DNA of 64,000 bases from NCBI GenBank assembly GCA_025617745.1, contig CM046869.1:4178244-4242243 (forward strand), given 5' to 3'. This DNA comes from Heliocidaris erythrogramma (lineage: Eukaryota; Echinodermata; Echinoidea; Camarodonta; Echinometridae). Numbering within the stretch: the first letter of the stretch is position 1; each line of letters starts with the position of its first letter. Position numbers and translations under genes: made by a program. The notes beneath the pieces are model-generated. The model saw nothing but the letters and a program-made list of their open reading frames with translations. It made no database searches and was not told the origin of the DNA. Positions 51,166 through 55,254 of the stretch are shown here, one piece after another.

Positions 51166-54100
51166 AAAAATAATAAGAAAAAAAATCCCGAAGAAATAGA
51201 GCAGCATGTCGATCAATCTGACCCTGTTACGTACGATCAACCCCCGGGATTAACCACCGTGAAATTCTATAGACCAAGGAGTTATCACAGTGACAATTCC
51301 TTGTATAGACTAGCTAAAATGCATTGCGTCCCAGAGCCAAATAAAAACGCATTGTTTACTTATCGTTACGTATTGTTACGTAACGAAGGAAAATGGGCCC
51401 TTAATGAAGTGCATTGAAGTGCATTGGAGGGTAATGTTTGATCAAGAAAAGGAGGATGCATGTCAATACAGTATGCAATTTATTAAGAAATCTTATCTGT
51501 TTGGTAAATTTGTTTAAGCGTTGGTGTACAAGGCTATAAGCATACAGGCTTGATCATTGTTCAATTAGCTCATCCCTTCCCAATAAAGGGTTGGTCTGTT
51601 TTAGGCTTTACTTCTTGGCCTAACTTACAAGCTTTTCGTTTCGTATGTCTTATTCTACACAGAGGGACGTCAAATCCAGAGAAAGATTAGCCCCTGTGAA
51701 ATATAACATTGACTAGCTAAAGTGCAGTGCGTCCCTGTGCAAAATAAAAACACATTATTTACTTATTGTTATGTATTGTTACGTAACAAAGGAAAGTCAT
51801 AATGGTCATTTTGGGGTGAAACGATCATTTGCCATACTTTCAAAGAGGTTACAAGAAGTTATACCTGAAAAGAATAGAAATATTGGAGAAGCCATAAGAA
51901 AAATAGATGATTTTTTTTCATATTACTTTTTATAAAGTAAATGCTTTTCTGATGGCCATAGATTTTGGAAAGGCATTTGATTCTGTTTCTCATTCATTCT
52001 TATATAGAGTCTTAAAATCTTTTGGCTTTGGACCATTATTTTGTAAATGGGTGAATATAATACAAACACTGAAAGCTGTGTTATGAATGGATATACATCA
52101 ACAGGTTACTTTAAAGTTGAAAGAGGAGTCAGGCAAGGAGATCCATTATCTCCATACACTCTTAAAAAATTGGGTAAATTTTGTTGGGCAACACGTTGTT
52201 GGTTAGAGTTTTGCCCAAAACTGCGCAAATCATGCCCAAACATGGTCAAGATCAGTTGACCAATTTATGTAAAGCAAATGTTACTCAACTGTTGGTTATA
52301 TTCTTACCAACAGTTGTGGTCAAATTGATGTTGGGCATAATTTAGCTTTACATTAAAAAATTCTTTATAATCTTGGGCAAACTTAACCACATGTTTGTTA
52401 ATCGTAGCCCAATAATGTGTTAGTCCCTGGACAATTATTGGTCAATGAGAAACAACACATGTTGGGTAATTTTCACTTACCCAAAGTTAGGTAATTCTAT
52501 TGACCAACACAGTTTGGGCAATTTATTGACCAACACAGTTTGGGAAATAATAAGCATTCAATAAGCATCTTATTATTAATAAGTGCCCAAATGTTTAATG
52601 GACAGCCTACGACCCAACGTTGGTTAAGAATTGGTTTAAAAAATGACCAACCAACACAGTTTGGGCAATAATAAGCATCTTATTATTAATAAGTGCCCAA
52701 ATGTTTAATGGACAGCCTACGACCCAACGTTGGTTAAGAATTGGTTTAAAAAATGACCAACCATGTTAAGAGTGTACTTATTTTATGCATTGAAATTGTA
52801 GCTCATAAGATTAGAAATAATCACTTGGTAAAAGGAATTTGTTTTGGAAATGTAGAAATAAGCAAGTGTTGTATGCAGATGTCATAACACTCTTCATCAA
52901 AGATATGAATTCAGTTAAGAAAATAGAACATATTTTTGAAGGCTATTATAAAATATCAGGATTAAAGTTAAACAAGGACAAGACATATGTTCTGCCTTTG
53001 GGTCCCCAGGTGTCTAAGCATACATTTTCCATTTGGGAAGCTAGTAGATGTTGCCCGCCCCCCCCCCCCCCCCAAAAAAAAATGTCCCTGTACCTATGTA
53101 CCGTGGATGCTCCTGCCACCTAGACATAATATAGGGGAGTTGGCTTATATGGCTATAGAATAGGTGCTTTGCACATGCCCTTAGGTTTATTTTTCAAAAA
53201 AAATTTTCCTTTCTTTTCTATCTTCGTGTGATAATCTCGGACAAAATGCAGTGAACTAAAATGGATTTGTGTTCACGGTATGGTATGGATGCATGAGCCG
53301 GTTATTTTTGTTTACTGATGGCGTATCGAGCTCTGCCTTTTGCATAAAGCATTTTTGACCCCGTTGACAATGGCAATAACAATGGTTTGGGGAATATCAA
53401 AGGGTACTGCAACCACTCATAGCATAATATACATGTATAATAAGTTGCTTTGAAAGGAAGCTGAGCAATAAGAGAAACCAATTGCTTTAAAGTTTGAACG
53501 AAAAAAGGACACGGAAATTATTTTTTTCTTTTAAGTTGAGAATGGGAATTCGAAATCGGCTAGCACTTATTGGGAGAGCAATTAACTGATGACGTTTCTA
53601 CGCACAAAATTACAAAAGTGACCAAGTTGAGACTCCCCTACACTGAGTGATCTCGACTTTCAGACACTTATGATTTTCTTATTACTTGTTCAAGTCTTTC
53701 ACACTTAACCAACGTATATTTCTCTGATTATATTCCCAACTCGACTAATCAACTTGTTGTATTGCCATCAATGCAGGAATCATGATAGATAGATATCTAG
53801 CACTTTAAACACACTTTTCTCTTTTCATCGCTTGCCCATGTCTATAATTCTCGTACTATCTACCCCCCCCCCCCCCCCCCCACACACCGGCCCTTTTACC
53901 TCTCTTCCTCTCTCTCTCTTGTGACCCTCTCTCTCCTTCAGTATCTCTCGACCACACAATGTCTCTCGTTATTTTCATGTACCTTTTCCCTGTTTGAGCC
54001 GTCATGGGTTATCCTTCCATCCTCTCAATGTGTTTATTATTCCTTAAATGTACATGATGATACGTAACGAATTAAATCAACCACAACATAATTCCATGAA

Positions 54101-55254
54101 ATGCATTGCGCTTTCAACATCTCTTTCTTCACATCTATCACAATGACGGATAGAGACAGTCATCGTGTGAAAAGAATGAAAAACATCTATTAATGCAATG
54201 TTGGCTTACACTCCTGTCACACTAATGAGACAAAAAGCAGACCGAATATAACATCACATTACCCCCATTATGGCCAAGAATCGGTGGGTTTGGAGTATGT
54301 TTGGCGTTGTGACTGAGGTTATAACCACTACCTATGAATCATTCTCTCCAAACGTATGTAGATAACGAGAAAACAGTCAATGCAAGTAATAAAATGCGAC
54401 TCTCATAACGCATTTTAAATTGATTGTAGAAAACTTATGGAAAGTTTATTGGATTGCTACATTTCAGGACATGACATTCTTGAAATACATAACTTCTTGA
54501 AATATGTTTGCTGTTGTAAATATTTAAATTTATTGAAATCGATTTTATGATTTCTTTATCGTTCTAAATGATTCAATTTGATGTATGTGTATCAAAGCCA
54601 CAACAGGTAGCAGATATTATAGACTCCTTGTAAAATGAAACAAATCATTCATTTTCAGATTCCACACTCATGCCATGCAATTGTATATACAATCATAACT
54701 CATATAGTCTCATAAGACAGTAGCTCTGATAGTTAGATTCTTGAATTATCAATAATAATATATATGGCTCCTCAAAGCTATACACGTAACTGACTAAAGC
54801 GCCTTTAGGTGAATTATTACACCAGTCAAATGATTCAATTTCTGCATTTCGAGATCACACACTCTCTACTTCACTGGAGAGCTTTAAAACATCAAAATAC
54901 ATTTGATAGTGTTTAATCTAATAATGATAAAACTATCTGTTTTTATTATGGCTCTTTAAAGTTACGAGAATAACTGATCAAAACGCTTTAGAGTGAACTA
55001 CTATACCCCAGTCATGGAATTTATTTTCCAGTTCACTCTCTTTAAACCACTTCACTTGCCACTTGGTAGCATTCGTAATTAGGTTTTTTCTATACAGGCG
55101 TATCGCACAAAGAAAATATTTTTTTCGGAAATGTTAATTACATTTATGATTATTAGACTCTATCTTGTCCACTCGATATATTTAAACAGAAATAGTGATT
55201 GTATATTGTTCTTACCGTTGTGGCGACGGTTCCATTTTCTTCCGACTTGCCCAT
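23159..55254 (-). CDS. SLC6-family Na+/Cl--dependent transporter, glycine-transporter-like (gene 2, complete)
   Basis: Thirteen coding exons on the minus strand, from ATG at 55254 to TAG at 23159: 55216-55254, 42180-42336, 41424-41555, 40365-40731, 39403-39535, 38927-39061, 38132-38235, 37412-37536, 36828-36940, 33796-33927, 33027-33242, 32411-32575, 23159-23335. Together they are 1995 nt, an intact frame of 664 residues, normal for SLC6. TM1 (about residues 38-60) has [20 protein letters not shown] with the Na+-binding elements. EL2 has [10 protein letters not shown], matching the family's disulfide loop, and N-glycosylation sequons NTS, NNT, NLS and NYT. TM6 reads [18 protein letters not shown]8 ends LGLDSQF. 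The likely role is Na+/Cl--coupled uptake of an amino acid at the plasma membrane; the substrate is uncertain. The gene is a paralogue of, and convergent with, gene 1. Confidence 0.93.
23612..23628. repeat. 17-bp direct repeat, left flank of BEL element
   Basis: GGCTGCTCATCACCCCT abuts the left LTR and recurs exactly at 32103-32119 after the right LTR. It acts as a target-site duplication but is longer than the 4-6 bp usual for BEL/Pao. Confidence 0.85.
23629..24689 (+). repeat. Left LTR of BEL element
   Basis: 1061 bp beginning TGAAAGATACAG and ending TTTTATTCG, so it starts with TG but does not end with CA. About 99.5 percent identical to the right LTR by eye. Confidence 0.9.
24746..27274 (+). 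CDS. BEL Gag-protease and start of reverse transcriptase
   Basis: An 842-codon frame from ATG. In order: a charged coiled-coil-like segment (residues about 50-100, rich in E, L, Q and K); the Gag core with [18 protein letters not shown] (about 170-190); two zinc-knuckle-like motifs, [13 protein letters not shown] (about 395) and [14 protein letters not shown] (about 428); an aspartic-protease region with [11 protein letters not shown] (Asp about 530), where family members usually have D-S-G or D-T-G; then the beginning of RT with [16 protein letters not shown] and [10 protein letters not shown] (about 815-838). The frame ends a few codons after this point because the RT core is deleted. Confidence 0.9.
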   Translation: MSVTDVKSEVKMTANSDVNPGDSASQCGVSVTSSTGSSRARRNTAAKKAALLAEANILREQQELEFLQFKLSQQMSQLKLKSQIASIEAEEKVYAEFERKIKYDDTIPYPVETPVVEKQKSSIQQHDGSVRFTQSSDQDTRQPDQSPSNNDLPISLQVMVDMMQLPKAELMTFDGDPLQFWEFWHAFQVNVDDTSISNAAKLTRLLHYCRSDARKVIQACSAMPPDEGYVRAKLLLEQRFGNRHKIADAWIRKVTHGNMIPPHNGPALLSMADELQVCYQTLVAMGHEAEMSFQTFLVQIVERLPTHLRYRWIRKTKDIWRNENRQPSMSDMVSFVDDAADEENDPVYGPAAWKTKKDRQPQHRQPQGRKPWPQRSSSHSANIDKATSRTDFRRCYLCHEGHTLFGCQKFKQMKPMERLDFAKKAGLCFNCLNKGHMTKDCNLNRMCSVDGCKMKHTKFLHIVRTPQQQKGSPQQTGSAQPSSQSQPEVHLDAQSHVTGAGKFKIALPIVPVRVYASEDNRAVDTFALLDPGSTNSFCTEDLIRRLGVNGRKQTLSLSTLDQANSQLQCTEVSLRVEGRMLNEMISLPRVYTKQTININCDNILKEDITRWPHLKDLDILDSARLQKVELLIGQDVPEALAPIEVRRGQDGPFAIRTKLGWTLNGPVGRKESSQHMAAANFINSDVCLDEQVHKFWKMEGNDIMEDRGMSINDKKAVHIWEETITKDQGHYQLAIPFKECPPDLKNNKYMAERRLQSLGRRLEKDKDLHDKYKEGIKDLLEKGYAEEVIDDAPEPEGSTWYIPHHSVLHPTKGKMRIVFDCAAKHKGISLNDAIMQGPGTRS
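27262..29714 (+). pseudogene. BEL pol remainder: RT C-terminal part, RNase H, integrase
   Basis: One continuous reading frame, shifted relative to the Gag frame and interrupted by TGA at 27525 and TAA at 28644. It starts in the RT connection ([14 protein letters not shown]) and then shows RNase H-like acidic motifs ([30 protein letters not shown]). Next comes an integrase zinc finger ([12 protein letters not shown] and [11 protein letters not shown]) and an integrase core with [22 protein letters not shown] and [12 protein letters not shown], giving D, D and E. The end ([18 protein letters not shown]) is the domain that follows integrase in BEL/Pao. The polymerase core with its Y-V-D-D catalytic motif is missing. 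Confidence 0.9.
29715..31040 (+). other. BEL 3' non-coding region
   Basis: 1.3 kb between integrase and the right LTR. Only short chance frames are present; no env-like protein with signal peptide and membrane anchor was seen. GGGGCCGG occurs near 30736 and again at the true polypurine tract at about 31029-31040. Confidence 0.65.
31041..32102 (+). repeat. Right LTR of BEL element
   Basis: 1062 bp. Differences from the left LTR seen by eye are one extra T in ACAATTTGAG and four substitutions, for example TTTGCTG for TTTGTTG and GATGCTG for GATGCAG. Confidence 0.9.
32103..32119. repeat. 17-bp direct repeat, right flank of BEL element
   Basis: Exact copy of 23612-23628, directly after the right LTR. 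Sequences outside the two copies are unrelated. Confidence 0.85.
32120..32410. other. Gene 2 intronic sequence next to exon 12
   Basis: Non-coding. It includes an ACC/ATC triplet run at about 32197-32232. No alternative exon was recognised. Confidence 0.5.
32411..32575 (-). CDS. Gene 2 exon 12: TM11-TM12
   Basis: 165 bp, phase 0 both sides, donor GTAGGA, acceptor AAATAG. It encodes [20 protein letters not shown] and [20 protein letters not shown], and ends CRADGNLAE. Shorter by 11 codons than the gene 1 equivalent. Confidence 0.9.
33027..33242 (-). CDS. Gene 2 exon 11: TM10 to start of TM11
   Basis: 216 bp, phase 0, acceptor CTGTAG, donor GTAAGT. It encodes [40 protein letters not shown] and [12 protein letters not shown]. 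Confidence 0.92.
33411..33495 (-). mobile_element. tRNA-derived SINE fragment, minus orientation
   Basis: The minus strand shows GATGGATCCGTCACCGGACA and the B-box AGGTTCGAATCCCTG, related to the head of the SINE at 12104-12410. Lies between exons 10 and 11. Confidence 0.55.
33624..33658. repeat. Poly-G tract
   Basis: About 35 uninterrupted G. Tracts this long are prone to sequencing and assembly error. Confidence 0.9.
33796..33927 (-). CDS. Gene 2 exon 10: IL4 and TM9
   Basis: 132 bp, phase 0, acceptor CTCTTAG, donor GTAAGA. It encodes [20 protein letters not shown] (the D-E-F-P hallmark) and [19 protein letters not shown]. Confidence 0.92.
34221..36728 (-). mobile_element. CR1/L2-like non-LTR retrotransposon, 5'-truncated
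   Basis: Lies in the intron between exons 9 and 10 of gene 2, same strand. It holds an intact 682-codon frame (next entry) followed by an untranslated tail ending AACAAATAAAATCAAATC and an ATCAAATCAAATC-type short tandem tail, as in CR1/L2 elements. The endonuclease part expected upstream is absent, so it is truncated at its 5' end near 36720. Confidence 0.88.
34680..36728 (-). CDS. Reverse transcriptase of CR1/L2-like element
   Basis: 682 codons with no stop. Features: a basic N-terminal part ([17 protein letters not shown]); RT motifs [59 protein letters not shown] and the catalytic [10 protein letters not shown]; then a C-terminal region with [12 protein letters not shown]. It would copy its own RNA at a nicked target. 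It lacks the N-terminal apurinic-type endonuclease, so it cannot be a full protein. The ATG at 36728 may be only the first in-frame Met after truncation. Confidence 0.92.
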   Translation of the reverse strand: MAHVAGEHLNAHIPLREKNRSSYKKVPRAPWLTKSLLKSINRKNNMFYKSKTHPSLKKKYESYRNILTRILRLEKKNYFTNKFNEHKNDIKQTWKIINNVLNKGSPKAQISQIEHSGSVISEPNRLAEIFNTYFANIGENLAKNIPPINKSFLNYLDNPVSNTIFFTPVTVYEVFNIVNDLPNKKSHGHDSLDNCILKQIVFQIAEPLMHIFNLSLNSGMVPIKMKTAKVVPIFKKGNKLSLSNYRPISLLTSLSKILEKIIYKRTVSFLKDNNIFCNFQFGFREKHSTSQAVLTLINTITSAIDKALHTVGVFLDFSKAFDTIDHTILLYKLSHYGIRGKALEWFRNYLSNRNQYVSLNGHTSSIKPVNCGVPQGSLLGPLLFILYINDFYKSSSILSFILFADDSNLFFSHRDPAILLSTVNSELKRVTDWIKANKLSLNLNKTNYMLFSNTLQSLPGNILFDNIPIEKVKTTKFLGLIIDDKLSWKPHTDNLSNLISRNIGVINKLKYQFPSFILLSLYLTLCFPHLNYGILAWGNSTAQQLNRLLLLQKKAMRIVSLTGYLSHTDQLFHSNKVLKVSDLYLYNLGQFMFQLINNELPNALSDLFTTNNTLHNYPTRQSNFFHLPRTRTLLAHKTFVFTGPKFWNSLDPDLKEIERLHHFKKQLKSLLLKPYTRMLHGC
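36828..36940 (-). CDS. Gene 2 exon 9: EL4 and TM8
   Basis: 113 bp, acceptor CCCCTCCAG, donor GTATAG. It encodes [17 protein letters not shown] and [18 protein letters not shown]. Note A-A in place of the usual P-E-A in this loop (PAA rather than PEA). Confidence 0.92.
37123..37330. repeat. Poly-C and mixed triplet repeats
   Basis: C-run at 37123-37141, then ACA/ACG/ACT/GCT triplets and ATA/ATAC runs. Apparent poly-Ser, poly-Val and poly-Cys frames are artefacts. Confidence 0.85.
37412..37536 (-). CDS. Gene 2 exon 8: TM7
   Basis: 125 bp, acceptor CATAACAG, donor GTATTA. It encodes [18 protein letters not shown] and [19 protein letters not shown]. The first base completes a codon split with exon 7. 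Confidence 0.93.
37620..38131. other. Gene 2 intron 7
   Basis: AT-rich intron with no recognisable feature between exons 7 and 8. Confidence 0.5.
38132..38235 (-). CDS. Gene 2 exon 7: TM6
   Basis: 104 bp, acceptor TACGTAG, donor GTAAGT. It encodes [19 protein letters not shown] and [15 protein letters not shown]. The split codon GT|A gives Val where the family, including gene 1, has Arg (C-Y-R). Gly replaces the aromatic residue of the TM6 unwound region. Confidence 0.92.
38679..38817. mobile_element. GGGGAGCG-family MITE, copy 3
   Basis: Inverted ends GGGGAGCGTTTCATCAAGCG and CTTGATGAAACGCTCCCC. In intron 6 of gene 2. Confidence 0.82.
38927..39061 (-). CDS. Gene 2 exon 6: TM5 and EL3
   Basis: 135 bp, phase 0, acceptor TTTCACAG, donor GTAAGT. 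It encodes [20 protein letters not shown] and [20 protein letters not shown]. Confidence 0.93.
39188..39323. mobile_element. Chimeric MITE: GGGCCC-type left end, GGGGAGCG-type right end
   Basis: The left end GGGCCCTGTTTCATAAAACT matches the 11394 copy, while the right end CCTTGATGAAACGCCCCC matches the 10700 type. The core is the shared one. Confidence 0.7.
39403..39535 (-). CDS. Gene 2 exon 5: end of EL2 and TM4
   Basis: 133 bp, acceptor CTTGACCAG, donor GTGAGA. It encodes [20 protein letters not shown] and [20 protein letters not shown]. The [17 protein letters not shown] block is typical of SLC6 TM4 and the loop after it. Confidence 0.93.
39735..39995 (+). pseudogene. Non-LTR retrotransposon 3' remnant
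   Basis: The plus strand reads [16 protein letters not shown] and then [13 protein letters not shown] and a stop, the usual C-terminus of CR1/L2-like proteins. A 3' tail with GCGCATTATAAAGAAATTGC and an ATT-rich run follows. In intron 4 of gene 2, antisense. Confidence 0.75.
40365..40731 (-). CDS. Gene 2 exon 4: TM3 and large extracellular loop 2
   Basis: 367 bp, acceptor GACACCAG, donor GTGAGT. It encodes [20 protein letters not shown] (TM3), the disulfide-loop motif [10 protein letters not shown], four N-glycosylation sequons and a long acidic EL2 ending SEEYWK. TM3 and EL2 form a single exon here. Confidence 0.93.
40745..41240. repeat. Degenerate short tandem repeat, GATAGTGACAA-like
   Basis: About 500 bp built of diverged units such as AGATAGTGACAAG, AAATAGTGACGAA and AGATAGTAAATAG, 9-11 bp each. 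It begins about 14 bp outside exon 4, so it includes the acceptor-side sequence of the gene 2 intron on the minus strand. Confidence 0.75.
41424..41555 (-). CDS. Gene 2 exon 3: TM2
   Basis: 132 bp, acceptor TATTGCAG, donor GTGTGT. It encodes [20 protein letters not shown] and [20 protein letters not shown], a close match to SLC6 TM2 and IL1. Confidence 0.94.
42180..42336 (-). CDS. Gene 2 exon 2: N-terminal tail and TM1
   Basis: 157 bp, acceptor ATCTCTAG, donor GTAGGT. It encodes an acidic tail ([20 protein letters not shown]) and then [20 protein letters not shown] and [10 protein letters not shown]. The TM1 unwound segment with G-x-G-N-V-W-R-F-P forms part of the Na+ and substrate sites. 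Confidence 0.94.
43158..43352. mobile_element. MITE with TTTCACAAAGAGTTAAG ends
   Basis: GTGTTTCACAAAGAGTTAAG on the left is mirrored by CTTAACTCTTTGTGAAA on the right. A further inner inverted match, TTTGACTTAAA against TTTAAGTGCGACTTAA, is also present. About 195 bp, non-coding. Confidence 0.7.
43848..44330 (-). pseudogene. Non-LTR retrotransposon 3' end
   Basis: The minus strand reads [19 protein letters not shown] and then [12 protein letters not shown], a degenerate CR1/L2-like C-terminus. A 3' UTR with CA repeats (about 44104-44143) follows, and the element ends in AATTGAATTGAA, a short tandem tail. Confidence 0.7.
44562..44591. repeat. 30-bp perfect palindrome
   Basis: TTATAGTTCTAGCGC followed by its exact complement GCGCTAGAACTATAA, with no spacer. 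Confidence 0.9.
44820..44852. repeat. (TA)n microsatellite
   Basis: Uninterrupted TA run of about 32 bp. Confidence 0.9.
44993..45226. mobile_element. Small MITE with CAGGCCCGTAGCC ends and AAAGA duplication
   Basis: CAGGCCCGTAGCCACAGG at the left is mirrored by CCTGCCTACGGGCCTG at the right. AAAGA lies on both sides (44988-44992 and 45227-45231). 234 bp with C-runs inside. No coding capacity. Confidence 0.75.
45910..45926. repeat. Poly-C and CA repeat
   Basis: C-run followed by ACACACAC; assembly-sensitive. Confidence 0.8.
46244..46310. repeat. Adjacent poly-C, poly-A and (CA)n runs
   Basis: About 19 C, then about 28 A, then CACACA. Poly-Pro and poly-Lys frames here are artefacts. Confidence 0.9.
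46710..48499. mobile_element. 1.8-kb non-autonomous DNA transposon with GGCGTATCCAGG ends
   Basis: The left end CAGGGGCGTATCCAGGA mirrors TGGATACGCCACTG at the right. TATGA lies on both sides (46705-46709 and 48500-48504). Each end also has a G-run next to an AATAGGGGG motif. The interior has no credible transposase. A lone end-like piece, CTGGATACGCCACTG, also occurs near 42099-42113. Confidence 0.7.
49200..49560. repeat. 51-bp minisatellite with a higher-order duplication
   Basis: Units of 51 bp (GACGAATTCAATCACTTTTG, then AATGAAACTCTTCTGAAATT, then GATTGCACAAA) occur about four times at 49216-49380. A block with unit plus CACTACATTAAGCAGTGGAT then repeats at about 49430-49550. The unit is a multiple of three, which keeps one minus-strand frame open, but no start context or homology supports a gene. 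Confidence 0.85.
49964..50613. mobile_element. Foldback element with about 200-bp inverted arms, TTAA-flanked
   Basis: AGGTCCCCAGAAATCCAAAT opens the left arm and ATTTGGATTTCTGGGGACCT closes the right. Arms of about 200 bp (49964-50165 and 50396-50613) differ mainly by a TA-rich insertion in the right arm. TTAA on both sides (49960-49963, 50614-50617) suggests a piggyBac-type relative. Confidence 0.85.
51230..51430 (+). repeat. Dispersed repeat, copy 1 (with copy 2 at 51712-51790)
   Basis: ACTAGCTAAAATGCATTGCG, then AAATAAAAACGCATT and TATTGTTACGTAACGAAGGA, recur at 51712-51790 with substitutions. Non-coding; family unknown. Confidence 0.5.
51840..53030 (+). pseudogene. Tx1/L1-like reverse transcriptase remnant, split by a MITE
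   Basis: The first part reads [20 protein letters not shown], then [14 protein letters not shown] and [14 protein letters not shown]. The 52157-52774 MITE then interrupts it. The second part resumes with [18 protein letters not shown] and [18 protein letters not shown], and [17 protein letters not shown]. The catalytic motif is mutated (YADV for YADD), and there are frameshifts. Confidence 0.82.
52157..52774. mobile_element. Mariner-like MITE inserted in the RT remnant
   Basis: CACTCTTAA and TTAAGAGTG are the inverted ends, each next to TA (52155-52156, 52775-52776). It carries many forms of TTGGGCAA and CCAACA, and a direct internal duplication of about 108 bp (about 52569-52651 and 52677-52762). 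It splits the RT remnant cleanly after P-L-S-P-Y. Confidence 0.82.
53862..53882. repeat. Poly-C tract
   Basis: About 20 C followed by ACACAC in intron 1 of gene 2. Confidence 0.85.
55216..55254 (-). CDS. Gene 2 exon 1: start codon exon
   Basis: 39 bp on the minus strand: ATG then [12 protein letters not shown], donor GTAAGA, phase 0. It joins in frame to the acidic tail of exon 2 (GAGEVEGEF). The start is supported by frame and by the short polar N-terminus usual in SLC6. The 5' UTR and promoter must lie right of 55254; no TATA box is evident. Confidence 0.75.

Larger units (their letters stand above)
42337..55215 (-). other. Gene 2 first intron
   Basis: A 12.9-kb intron between the 39-bp first coding exon and exon 2. 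It holds many elements listed separately: MITEs at 43158, 44993, 49964 and 52157, a 1.8-kb element at 46710, a non-LTR 3' end at 43848, a Tx1-like RT remnant at 51840, minisatellites at 49200 and homopolymer runs. No other host exon was recognised. Segments 53100-55200 and 44600-44800 show nothing notable. Confidence 0.6.
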
